Origin: Maratus speciosus
Taxonomy: Eukaryota > Arthropoda > Arachnida > Araneae > Salticidae
NCBI GenBank assembly: GCA_963932465.1
Contig: OZ010788.1
Location: forward strand, 199,270,559 to 199,334,558
Length of the DNA stretch: 64,000 nt
Direction: 5' to 3'
In this document: positions 33,616 through 43,870 of the stretch, in pieces
Layout: each line of letters begins with the position of its first letter
How positions within the stretch are numbered: the stretch's first letter is position 1
Program-made: the position numbers and the translations under genes
The notes under the pieces: model-generated
What the model was told of the DNA's origin: nothing
The model's database searches: none
What the model saw: the letters and a program-made list of their open reading frames with translations, nothing else

Positions 33616-34424
33616 TATAAAATTATGAAAAATTAAATTATGCAAATTATGCTATTTTGATAAAATTACAGTATCATGTCTATAAAATTTTATTAGTAGA
33701 GAAAATTTTGAACAAAAACTTGGGGAGCCTGATATTATTTCAAACCTCGAATTATTGTCAAGATACTCTTTGATTGCTTGTCTAACTCGGCGAAGCGAAT
33801 TCATCCAAGAGAGAATCATCCAGTTCTGTAATATATCTCTATTTTTCGGACAAAGAGCAAGCACACTGTATGTTACTGCTTTTCCATAAAGTCACTCTAA
33901 ATGTTTGTAAAACATTGCGTTTTATCAGTGTGTGATTTCGATTACGTTATTTTTAAAAATAATGCATTTTCCCCTTCGAAAAATTTCAAAGCAGCTGGGG
34001 TGAAAATGGCGAACTTCTACAAAACATATTTCAGTTTTAAGAATTAAAATATCCGCTTTTTTTTATAAAATGACGTCAAATGCATACGCTAAAGCATCCC
34101 ACTTTTACGATCCCGTCTTAAACAACATCTATAGAACGGTATGCAAATGACACCATTATCGCAGAATAATACACAAACCCAGCAGAAAGCAATGGCGTCA
34201 TTTAAGAAGGTCGGCAATACAATCTCGGGTATCTAATGATTTATATGACTTCATTTTTTTTTGTTTATAATAGCTCCATTTATTATCATTTGTATTTGTT
34301 TCAAAACTCGGAAAATGTAATTACACACGGATTAATAAAATTGCATTCTTTCAGGTCACACAAATATTCTTTAAAATACATTTTTGTAAAGAGAAAGTAT
34401 TGTATCGCTTGTAAAGTTAAATTG

Positions 34425-34627
34425 CAATAAAATAAAAATCATTTAACTGATAAATAAAAAATAAATAAAGCCAAAACTCACCGAGTTTTATAACATACGA
34501 CATTCTTGACATAGCATGTATTTTAATTTTTTTTTCAGTTTTTATGAGCAAATGCAACAAAAAGATACAGCAATCTACTATTTTCATTTTTTCCCCTTTA
34601 CTTTCGTCAGAAATGGAGTATTTCAGT
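34425..34627 (+). repeat. Family B 3' block, left part interrupted by the older retrotransposon
   Basis: Matches 18350-18552 (AAGCCAAAACTCACCGAG, AAAGATACAGCAATCTACTA). It breaks at CAGT (34624-34627) and resumes at 39404. Confidence 0.8.
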
Positions 34628-34865
34628 TGAGGTGATTGCTCAGTATTTCAATAAATTTATTATCTGACTCAAATCTTAAATTAAAATAATAAGTTTTATT
34701 TCTTTCACCAAAACATTTCACTACTCCCTTTTCCCATTCGAACAACCAACTTATTTCTAATCCACCTGTACACTGGAGGGTTGCCACATTGGAGGGGTTG
34801 CCATACCACTAACAGACTGGCGCGTTTATCGCCCGTTGGGCGATAGCATTTAAAATATCACCACA
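34628..34865 (-). repeat. 3' LTR of the older retrotransposon
   Basis: 238 bp, about 5 percent diverged from the 5' LTR by eye. A purine-rich ACTGGGGGGATACTC (34866-34880, minus strand) precedes it as the probable polypurine tract. Confidence 0.93.
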
Positions 34866-34982
34866 GAGTATCCCCCCAGTGAACAAGGTGAACGACAGTA
34901 ACATTAGTAACATGCAGAGAAAAAAAAGAAATATATATATACACAAATACCGTAATATAGAAATACAATTATATAAACAAAA

Positions 34983-35807
34983 TTAAATAACAATTACAAG
35001 TCTTTTGGAAAAATGTACATGACGACCACTACGCGTGACATAGTTAGGTGAATTGCTGTCATCTTTTTTAGTAGAAATTGGAGGTTGAACGGAGTCAGGA
35101 ATTTTATTATATGATTCTGATAACAGATAAGCAGGCTTAACACGGTCGATTGATACTCGCAATTTTTTTTCCTTAATCATTATGGTCATGTTTTTATTAT
35201 TGCGAGAAATAACAGGATATGGACCAGTGTAGGGCTGAGATAATGGCGGCTGCACTCTGTCAACTCGTAAAAAGATGTGCGAGCAAGTTTTTAAAGATGG
35301 GTTAATATAATACTTGTCAGTGCAATGAGCAGATGTTGCTACTAGATTTAAAAGTCGCATATTGTTGCGAAGATTCGTAATGAAATCATCAGTATAAGGT
35401 GAGATAACTGACGTAGATAACATGTCACTAGGAAGTCGTAAAGTTGTGCCATACACTAGTTCAGCACAAGAAGCATGCAAGTCTTCTTTAACGGCTGTTC
35501 TGATACCTAGGAGAACTACAGAAAGTATCTCGGACCATCTATTATTCTCGTGAGCTTTCAGAGATGATTTAAGATGCCTGTGAAAACGTTCGATAATTCC
35601 ATTGGAAATTGGATGGTATGCCGTTGTGCGTATTTTATTCGTGCCTAACATGCGAGTAAATTCGGCATATATAGCCGATTGCATTTGGGGACCTTGGTCT
35701 GATGTGATATGACTGAAGGACAACCAAAGCAGGAGATCCATGTATTGAATATCGCACTGCATACAGTCGTTGCTAGCGTATCCTTGATTGGAATGGCCTC
35801 TGGCCAT
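34983..35807 (-). pseudogene. pol: Pol fragment: integrase C-terminal half
   Basis: Homologous from about residue 33 (HITSDQGPQ). Catalytic D37 and E73 are separated by 35 residues (D35E). A basic C-terminal domain follows with LRVDRVQPPLSQPYTGPYPV and a terminal YVTRSGRHVHFSKR motif typical of gypsy integrase tails. The first ~30 residues are out of the true frame. The frame ends 117 bases before the 3' LTR. Confidence 0.85.
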
Positions 35808-36577
35808 CTAGAAAAACGATCAATTATCGTTAAAAGATGAGTATAGACATCAGATGGAGCTAAAGGGCCTACGAGATCTATATGTATTTGATCGAAGCGT
35901 GCATCCGGAAGAGCAAATGTACCCAAAGGTGCCTTAGTGTGCCTCTGTATTTTAGAGCGCTGACATGGTTCACAACATCGAACCCACGTTTTAATTTGAC
36001 GCCTCATATCTGGCCATACATATCTGGCGCATATTAGCTTAGTAGTAGCTGCTATACCGGGATGGGAAAGTTTGTGAAGATGATCAAAAATAAGCTTTCG
36101 AAAGGAGTTTGGAACAATTGGACGAGGAGTTCCAGTTGAGATGTCACAAAGCAAATTACAGTCAGACATTTGACGAGGTGTTAGTTGAAATTTAAGAGAC
36201 GATGTATTATTTTCAGAAAGTTTTTGAATTTCAGGATCGTTTTTCTGTGCATCTGCAAATTCATGAAAATTTAATGCTGGAGATTCTGTAATTGAATCGA
36301 TTTCAATACGCGAAAGTGCATCAGCAACAATATTTTGAGAGCCTTTCACATGCCGAATATCAGTCGAATACTGTGAAATTAAATCTAGATGGCGTAATTG
36401 CCGCGGGAAGCATTTATTTGGATTTTGTCGAAAGGCATAAATTAGTGGCTTTTGATCCGTGTATATTTGAAAATGTCGTCTTTCTAACACATACCTGAAT
36501 TTTTTTATGGCAGAGTAAATAGCGAATAATTCCCTATCATACGTTGACCATTTACGTTGGCTCGAATTGAGCTTCAT
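35645..36577 (-). pseudogene. pol: Pol fragment: RNase H remainder, integrase zinc finger and core start
   Basis: Numbering from Met1 of this frame: RNase H E16, D41 and D86 (VADALSR); integrase HHCC finger H168, H172, C202, C205; core first catalytic D234 (IHIDLVGP). After CFGCPSVI (residues 283-290) the frame drifts into non-homologous residues, while the homologous continuation is picked up by the overlapping frame 34983-35807. This marks an indel near 35710. Confidence 0.85.
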
Positions 36578-36655
36578 TGGAAAAAAAAGCTATTGGTTCC
36601 CAATTATTCTCAGAAAACTGCATCAAAGTACCCCCAACTGCAACATCGGACACGT

Positions 36656-36946
36656 CTACCCATAGGCTAATTTGAGCGCCAGAACTGGATGCTTCAAAAG
36701 AGTAGCGTTAGCAATTGCATTTTTAGCAGCAACGAAGGCTGCAGCAGTTTGATCATTCCATTCAAGGTGTTCAGTTTGTTTTTGAACACGGGAATGATGT
36801 TTTTTCTTATTTTTATGCCCTTCTAATAATTGTACTAAGGGGGAAAGAATATTGGCAGCGTTCGGGATGAAACATCTGTAAAAGTTGAACATTCCTAAAA
36901 ATCGACGCAATTGGGTTAAAGTGGTTGAGGAAATTTTATTATACAC
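36656..36946 (-). pseudogene. pol: Pol fragment: RT thumb/connection, frame-shifted
   Basis: Contains LRRFLGMFNFYRCFIPNAA and the following connection segment up to LLKHPV, after which the frame hits TAG. The RNase H start (WVDVSDVAVGGT, with the first acidic residue) then reads in a different frame between about 36680 and 36590, which itself is lost around an A8 run (36591-36598). Two further indels are therefore needed to explain this stretch. Confidence 0.8.
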
Positions 36947-37992
36947 TCGACTTTATCAGGAAGAGGTGAAATTCCCTTTTCGGAAAGATTAAATCCCAAA
37001 AATTCAATTGTAGATTTTCCAAATACGCATTTTGAAACATTAATACATGCGTTACACAATCCAAATTGCATTCGTGTACTTTCATATAATCCAAAGGGTG
37101 TACATATAGCGGTTTTATGAATATCTTCTGGGTTGACCGGGATTTGATGGTATGCCTTTATAAGGTCAACCTGACTGAAAATTTTTGAACCATGTAATGA
37201 ACTGGTAAAATCTGCTATACAAAGGATTGGGTATTTATCTTTAATTGTTTGAGAATTAAGAGCCCTGTAGTCACCAACAGGTCGCCACTCCAACGTACCT
37301 TTTTTGGGTACCATATGGAGAGGAGATGCATAGTTACTACTAGAAGGTCTCAGATGTCCTAATTGCATCATGTTTTGCAATTCTTGTTTTGCAATTTGTA
37401 AGCGATCAGGAGCTAACCTTCGCGGTTTTGCGACGACAGGAGGACCTTTTGTTATTATATGATGTACCGTATTATGTTTAACGGGTTGATTGGGATCTGG
37501 CAATTTCGTGATGGAAGGAAATTGCTGTAGGAGTTTATGATAAATGGTATCACTAAAAACAGATTTTACTGAATGGAAATTTGTACGTTTTATATGGCCA
37601 ATAGATTGAAATTTAGTTTTCATGTCCCGAAGACATTTATTACGACGATCAGGCACCAATTCAAAATAATGGAGAAAATCAGCTCCAAGAATGGGTGTGC
37701 TGACATTGGCGATTAGAAAAGTCCATGTAAATTGTCTTCTTAATTTAAAGTCCAATGTGAGAGTTTTTTGTCCATAAACCTTAATTGTTGATGAATTTGC
37801 TGCAAAGAGCTTTTGTTGGGAGGGATTTCTCTTTTGAAAATTGTTAGCACATAATAATGACACGTCTGACCCACTGTCGACCAAGAAGGAAACGTTTGTC
37901 TTTTGATCTCTAATAAATAGGCGACGTGATTCTTGGGGCAAAGAATAAGTCGCCTCTATTATTTGCCGTCTGCATTTCCCGTCCATGAACAA
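36916..37992 (-). pseudogene. pol: Pol fragment: protease and N-terminal RT, catalytic box deleted
   Basis: 358 codons in the -1 frame relative to gag. Protease active site DSG at 39-41 with ILGADFL at 101-107; RT fingers and palm follow, with motif [10 protein letters not shown] (Asp276) and motif B QFGLCNA (309-315). The next residues belong to the region that normally follows the YxDD box (NVSKCVFG, 318-325), so roughly 50-65 residues including YxDD are missing at about 37047, in frame. The frame then stops at 36916, and the downstream RT thumb continues in another frame (36656-36946). The copy cannot reverse-transcribe itself. Confidence 0.85.
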
Positions 37993-38726
37993 GGTTTAAC
38001 ACATTTTTCTTCCTTACACTTATTTCCAAAACGACGATGATACCAACACACAGAAAAGTCGCGCTTAGTAGAATTACTTCTGTTACGGGGATTTTTATAT
38101 CCGCGGAATGGGGATCGACCTCGAGAAGTTGAAAGCTGATCAATTCTTTTATTTAATTTTTCAATTTCACGAAACAATTTACTTTCGAGTGACTGGTCAT
38201 TTATTTTGGAAACTGCTAAATTTTCAACAGGTGATGGAGTAACTTCAAGTATTTTATCAGAAATTTCAGCTGCTTTATCTAAAGAAAGATTTGAAACAGC
38301 GGCTAAAATTGACTGTACCGAAGATGGTAAACGTTGAAGAAATAATTCCATCATTAAATTTTCGGGAACGCTAAGAGATTCGGCACGACGTTTCATATCG
38401 CGCAATAATTCTGAGGGTTTGCGGCCTCCCAATTCATCTCCAGATAAAAGTTTACGAATTTCCTGCTGAGAAGATTCACCTGAACGATTAATTAATTCAG
38501 TTTTCAATTTAGTGTAAGGATCAGTAGCATCATGTTTTATAAGAACATCGCGAAATAATAATGCAATGTCGGGCGGGAGATGGGATACTAAATAATTATA
38601 TTTAGTAATCGATTCAGTAATTGGTTTTGGGGTGGCGAGAGCAAATGTGCTTTCGCACATTATAAACCATGAAGCAGGGTCAGATCTGTTATATACAGGA
38701 ATTTGTACTGCGTTACCTTCCGACAT
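37959..38726 (-). CDS. gag: Gag of older Ty3/gypsy element
   Basis: Open frame intact from a first ATG at 38756; the second ATG (38726, [10 protein letters not shown]) gives a more typical Gag N-terminus and is preferred, making about 255 residues. The middle is a helical capsid-like region with [11 protein letters not shown] and [11 protein letters not shown] segments. A coiled, charged stretch (numbered from the first ATG, about 190-210) precedes an Arg-rich linker. A single atypical zinc knuckle, C237-x2-H240 ... C247 ... C252-x3-C256, sits near the end. The frame ends at 37959, overlapping pol by 34 bases in the -1 frame at a GGGAAAT heptamer. Arthropod gypsy Gags of this style are common (family knowledge). 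Confidence 0.85.
   Translation of the reverse strand: MSEGNAVQIPVYNRSDPASWFIMCESTFALATPKPITESITKYNYLVSHLPPDIALLFRDVLIKHDATDPYTKLKTELINRSGESSQQEIRKLLSGDELGGRKPSELLRDMKRRAESLSVPENLMMELFLQRLPSSVQSILAAVSNLSLDKAAEISDKILEVTPSPVENLAVSKINDQSLESKLFREIEKLNKRIDQLSTSRGRSPFRGYKNPRNRSNSTKRDFSVCWYHRRFGNKCKEEKCVKPCSWTGNADGK
37974..37980 (-). promoter_or_regulatory. Canonical -1 slippery heptamer GGGAAAT at the gag-pol overlap
   Basis: In the gag frame it reads G-GGA-AAT (X-XXY-YYZ); slipping back one base gives the pol frame directly. It lies five codons before the gag stop (last gag codons run to 37959). Preserved even though pol is broken. Confidence 0.7.
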
Positions 38727-39143
38727 TGTATGTTTATGCCTCCCAACAAAATACAAATAAAAATTTCAAAATTGAATCAAGTATAAGAAATATAATTCAC
38801 AATTCATAAAAATAAAAATAAAGCATGCTCACATAAAAGTTTAAGGGAATAGGACAAATAAAACAGCTTAAAATGAAAATCGAGAACAAAATTAAAAAGA
38901 ATAAGAAATTTTTTAAACTTATCTGGACATCGTTAATCCTAATATGAAGTTGCATAATTCTCCACAATATGTAGATATATGCACAGATGCAGCATTTCAG
39001 CATTTAGCTGATTATTCCACAATTTATTTTTCATTTGTAGAACATAAACACATAGAACAAAATCACTTTGGTTTTGTCATTCGAAGGCGCGAAAACTGTA
39101 GCACATTCTCTATATAAAGTCACAAAATAAATATGCGTTCAAA

Positions 39144-39156
39144 CACCGGGTCACCA
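39144..39156 (-). promoter_or_regulatory. Primer-binding site (TGGTGACCCGGTG)
   Basis: One base after the 5' LTR on the minus strand, starting TGG as expected. The matching tRNA cannot be assigned without a tRNA set. Confidence 0.6.
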
Positions 39157-39157
39157 T

Positions 39158-39403
39158 TGAAGTGATTGCTCAGTATTTCAATCAATTTATTATCTGACTC
39201 AAATCTTAAATTAAAAGAATAAGTTTTATCTCTTTCACCAAAACATTTCACTACTCCTTTTTTCCATTCCCACATTCGAACAACCAACTTATTTTTAATC
39301 CACCTGTACACTGGAGGGTTGCCACATTGGAGGGGTTGCCATACCACTAACAGTCTAGCGCGTTTATCGCCCGTTGGGCGATAGCATTTTAAAGATCACT
39401 ACA
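39158..39403 (-). repeat. 5' LTR of the older retrotransposon
   Basis: 246 bp. Contains the palindromic GCGCGTTTATCGCCCGTTGG block near its plus-strand right end, shared with the other LTR. It has an extra CCCACATT-like 8-bp stretch (near 39266) compared with the 3' LTR. Confidence 0.93.
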
Positions 39404-39692
39404 CAGTTGCCACAATTACAAAATTGGCGCTAAAAACTATAAAAAAAAATTAATATCTTAAAAGTAAATTGAGATACAGCTTTCAAACAAATTGCATTTA
39501 AAAAGAGCATTTTTTTCCTTATACGACGGTGTAAAAATTTAAAATATGCGATGTTTAGAAATTTAAAAATTTGCAATAGAGAAAATTACAAAACCAAAAT
39601 TTCATTTCAAATTTCAAAGTGAACGCAAATGACGTATGCGTTACGTACAGATATGTTTGTCCTTTATAATATAGATAGATAGATATACTGAT
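39404..39692 (+). repeat. Family B 3' block, right part after the older retrotransposon
   Basis: Resumes with CAGTTGCCACAATTACAAAA and matches 18553-18828 to the TTATAATATAGATAG terminus, followed by further ATAGATAG repeats. Confidence 0.8.
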
Positions 39693-40009
39693 AAATATAT
39701 ATATTTTTTTCTTTTCTGTTTCTCGATGGACTATTTTATCTAATCATTTAGCTGTAAATTAGCTTAAAGCCATGTTCTGAAATCTGAAACATGGTTGTCG
39801 ATTTTTTTAAATTCACAACGTCAATTATTTTATTTTCCAGATTTTGTACTCTTATGTATTTTTTCTTTTACATATTCGTTTTATAATTTCTATCTATATA
39901 CATATATTATACATTTATTTATTAGCCTCCGGTACGGTATGCTATATTTCTTTCTCCCAGCTTATTTTGTGTCCAAATAATAACGTTACCTTACAGAAGC
40001 TAACTGTAA

Positions 40010-40104
40010 AACAAAGCACTACGATTAAATACTCTTTAGCAATTTTTTAAACTTCTAAGCATCGCACATTTTCGATTTTTATACCGTCGTATTGAAAAAA
40101 TAAA
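40010..40104 (-). repeat. Inverted family B copy, left half
   Basis: The complement contains ACGACGGTATAAAAAT and AATGTGCGATG, as in family B at about 18660-18690. It is interrupted at 40105 by another repeat and continues at 42434. Confidence 0.65.
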
Positions 40105-42433
40105 CGGTCAAGTGCGAGCATTACTCGCACACAGAGGGTTCCGTAGAATAAAAATATGAATTTTAATTGTATTATTAAGAAAAAAAAAGTTGCTAAAAGA
40201 ATACTAAGATTTAAAAAAAACTATATAACGTAGGGTTGGGTATAACTGTATATATTAGAAAAGTGTAGTCGTGTATACCATGAAAGTTCAAAGAGATATA
40301 TGGAACAATATCAAATATAGCTATTCGTATAACTCTTTTTTTAATATTATCCTAATCTGTTTATGATGAACTTAATTCGGTACTGACAATAAAGGCAGTG
40401 CATAGTTAAACTTCATTTGGCATTTCATGAAACTAAATTCAGCGTAGTAATAACCTTTATTTCTACAGTGTATCTAAAACAAAACCTTTGTTCAAAGTTT
40501 AAATTTGGCATTGTGCTAAGCGCGCTTCGAATTGAGGTCTCAAAGTTGCAACGCCGCCTTGGTCAGTGCTGCGTTTTTCCAGATAGGTGTTTAATTAACT
40601 TTTAAAGTCACTCGAGGCGTATTGAGAGATACAATCAATGCAAACTATCGCGAATCTCACAGTATGCGATTCATTCTAATTAAATATTTCGAGGGCGATG
40701 CCCTTAAAAAACGGACACCTAATTTTAATTCCAAAACAGACAAACGGCACGAAGAATATTTAATTAAAATTTTCCTTTTATCATGTATGTGAAAATAAGC
40801 AAGTTCGCATTTTCTAATAAATTCGTTTATAAATTCTGGTGTCAGTTCATTATTTCATAAGTTTATAAATAGAATTACTCCGTGCCGGAAAGGATTAAGT
40901 GGTCGCAGGACTCTTAAAGCTTCAAAATTTAAGAAATTTTAATTTGTTTTTAGATGTTAAACTCTTATCTTTTCTTAATATTTTGATACAATTGTTTCCT
41001 TGAAATTCCCATTAGAACAGAAGTTTTGGCTTTTAGAATTAAACCCGCCCAACAGCTGAAGCGGCGTTTCCGAAACTTTAAAGTCATTATTTTCCAAATG
41101 GCGTTTTTGGGTATAACACGCAGGATACCTCAAAAACTTCTGAATATTTTTTCATGAAATTTTCAAAACATATATTCCATGTTATTCTGTATAAACTGAA
41201 CCTAAAATTACCTTTTTATTGTTAAAAAAAATATTTTTTTAGGTGATTTTACTGTTGAAATTTTCAAAATTTTGTACTAGCTAAATGCAGCATTGCATTA
41301 AAAATATAAAAATGCTTTAAATACAAATTTATTTAAGTTCAGGGAAATTATTACAATCTGAAGTATAAGTAAGCACCAAAATTTTCAGTCTAGTTGCAAT
41401 ATTTATTTTGTAATCCTGTGCGTAAACTGTTATGCCAATTTTTTGTTCGACAAATGTCTAACAGTTTCGAGCCCCCTATAAATACTAATTCTGTACCTTG
41501 CAATTTTTTAAATACATGAAACGAAAGAACATACTTATATCTTTCATTCCAATTAAAATTGTGTTTTAAAATCATATACATTTTAAGACATTAAATGTTG
41601 AATATGGTCTTTTTTTCATTTTTTCCACTTTTTAGAGTCCCGAGACCCCTTAAATTAGTATGTGTTTAACAATGTGACGTTTATTGCTTTTATACTGTTA
41701 CTGGACATTACATTAGACATATATATCATTAAAAGTCGTTAACTAGGCATAGGGTACGCCGCCCTGTCCTTATGTCCAAACTGACCGTACCTTTAAGGGT
41801 TAATATCTCAGCAAATTACCGATGATTTTTTTCGAAAATCATTATCAACAATGCTTTTATTCTTCTGCAAAGATAGGTATATTCAGCGATGCTCAACAAT
41901 TTTTCTGAATACCCGTAAATCGAAATTTGTGTATAACAGAAAAATGCTAATTACTCAAAAACTATGTGACCTAGGGTAATCGCTATAATTTTCCGGCAAG
42001 GTTTATATTAGCGTATACTACCTCTAATTTTTTCATAATTTTAGTTTCAGTAGATTCGGAATTAGATGGGGGGGGGGGGGACATATTTTTGCGCTACATT
42101 TTCAACAATATCTTTGAAAATATAATACCTAAAATTAAAAGGAATGTATTTTTGAGTTCAGCGTTACAAAAGCTTTCACAGGATACCCCACATGATATAC
42201 AAAGAAAAGATTTTTTCTTTCAAGTAGCATAATTAGCCCCTCTACTTTTTTACTAAATATATTTATGAATGTTTATTAATCTGAAAATATGTGGATCAAT
42301 GGTCTTTATTACTTCCCCGCATTTGAACTTTCCACGTTCCATAGTTTACGATTAAAATGGCTGTGACAGACAGACGGACAGACACAGGAGTGATCTTACA
42401 ATGGTTCCGTTTTTACTTTTTAAGTACGGAACC
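40105..42433 (+). mobile_element. Unclassified 2.3-kb non-coding element bounded by GGTTCCGTA/TACGGAACC
   Basis: Starts CGGTCAAGTGCGAGCATTAC with a perfect GTGCGAG/CTCGCAC hairpin (40112-40130) and GGGTTCCGTA, and ends TTTTTAAGTACGGAACC after an ACAGACGGACAGACAC block. The flanks on both sides are pieces of one inverted family B copy, which shows that this is an insertion. Contents are AT-rich, with a 12-G run (about 42068-42080). About 40690-40905 resembles the TTAA MITE at 11353-11548. No coding frame is supported; the 62-codon frame at 40417 is not called. Confidence 0.6.
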
Positions 42434-42660
42434 TTAAAAAGTTCTTTTCAATACATTTTGTTTGAAAACTGTATCTTTATCGTTTTTGGAGCCATTTGCT
42501 TAATATTGGCAACGGCAGTACTCCATTTTTGTAGAAAGTAAAGGAAAAATAGTTTTAAAATAGTAGTTATATATTTTTGTTACCATTTTCTTGTAACAAC
42601 TGAAAGAAAATGTAATTAAAATACGTGCTAATTTGAAAAAAAATATAAACGAATGATTTC
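42434..42660 (-). repeat. Inverted family B copy, right half
   Basis: The complement shows GATACAGTTTTCAAACAAAA, AATGGAGTACTGCCGTTGCC and AGAAAATGGTAACAAAAATA, corresponding to family B about 18460-18640. Confidence 0.65.
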
Positions 42661-42926
42661 TGTTAAAACAATGGAGCTATTATATACTATATTTAATTGT
42701 AAGTATCTATGAATCATTAGATAGTTTTTTCGATTTTCTTGAATGACGGAATCTTTTTGCTGCATTTGAGCATTATTTCGTGATAGTGATGTGCTATGCA
42801 TGCTTTACTGTAGATGTTTAAGAGTAGATCGTAAATGTGGAATTCTTAAGCGGATTCGAATGACGTCATTTTACATAAAATAAAACGTGTGCTTTAAGTC
42901 TTAAAATTGAAATACGTTTTGTACTG

Positions 42927-43036
42927 CAGTAGAGTTCCGCTTAACCGAGTTATTTTCTTTTGATGGGCTGGTGGCTTCTATTATTATGAAACAGCCATTA
43001 TAAATGAAGTGTTAGGTGAAAATGAAAAATCAGCCG

Positions 43037-43109
<73 letters not shown>

Positions 43110-43280
43110 CATTCCCCCCCCCCTTTCTGACCAGAAAATCAGAGTTTTAACTTTTTACGGCTGCTCTTTCATCTTCACCTAACACTTCATTTATAATGGC
43201 TGTTTCATAATAATACATGCCATAATAATAGAAGCCATCAGTCCATCAGAAGAAAATGAAGTAAGGGAAATGCCGGGGGC
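42927..43280. mobile_element. pogo/Tigger-like foldback MITE with simple-repeat loop
   Basis: Left end CAGTAGAGTTCCGCTTAACC is Tigger-like. Arms at about 42961-43036 and 43158-43250 are reverse complements (both include ACAGCCATTATAAATGAAGT and complement), the right one with a 15-bp insertion. The loop is 37 A residues (43037-43073) followed by about 16 TA dinucleotides and a C run. The right terminus is degraded. Confidence 0.65.
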
Positions 43281-43317
43281 GACACTAAATTCTGAAAAAG
43301 CAGAATTCCTGTGCTCT

Positions 43318-43373
43318 AGTTGCCGAAACGTCAGTGAAGGCTTACTGTGGAGACACGAAAAGTTTTGATTTCC

Positions 43374-43411
<38 letters not shown>

Positions 43412-43870
43412 TCCGCGATAACTGCCGCAAAAAGCATCCGATCGGCTTGAAATTAATGTGGCATGTTGATGAGGTACTCGGACTTAGCTGTATGGTTTTT
43501 GGTTAAATTTGGTTCATTCGTTCGGGAAATATAGAATATTTTATTTTGCTCTGTAATGCTTTTCAATGGCAAGTCAGACGATTTTCAAATTTTCATTTGT
43601 TGAAAGAAATGGCTCATATAAAAAATGGATTTAAATGGTAAATTTTTGATGCTGAAATTTTTAAATAACAGTAGTAAATTATTCCTATTAGTTTGCAATT
43701 TTGTCAAAAAATTTGTCAGAGCTTTTAAATTAGGTGTATAACTTATGATGGAATTTTATACATGTGTTCGAATAATATAAAACATTTTATTTTATGAATT
43801 TACTTATATTTCCTTTTTTTTCTTTTAACCGTTGCGTAGCAACTATATCTCATCTAAAAATATCATAAAT
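43318..43870 (+). repeat. Dispersed repeat family C, copy 1 with (GTCT)n
   Basis: Begins AGTTGCCGAAACGTCAGTG, contains (GTCT)n at about 43377-43402, TTCCGCGATAACTGCCGC and ATTTGGTTCATTCGTTCGG. Ends near CGTTGCGTAGCAACTATAT. Matches 54333-54880. The coding-like minus frame through it is antisense to the repeat and not conserved. Confidence 0.75.

Larger units (their letters stand above)
34628..39403 (-). mobile_element. Degenerate full-length Ty3/gypsy LTR retrotransposon (4776 bp)
   Basis: LTRs at 34628-34865 (238 bp) and 39158-39403 (246 bp) differ by about a dozen substitutions and an 8-bp indel by eye. Ends are TG...CA. A 4-bp duplication CAGT (34624-34627 and 39404-39407) flanks it, and the uninterrupted family B copy at 18540-18560 shows the empty site. 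Minus-strand order: LTR, primer-binding site, gag, protease/RT, RNase H, integrase, LTR. Pol has at least four frame breaks and an internal RT deletion, so the copy is dead. Confidence 0.95.

Noticed and set aside
40417..40605. 62-codon plus frame with a GC-rich end near 40515-40590
   Set aside because: Lies inside the unclassified 2.3-kb element, with no family resemblance or splice support.
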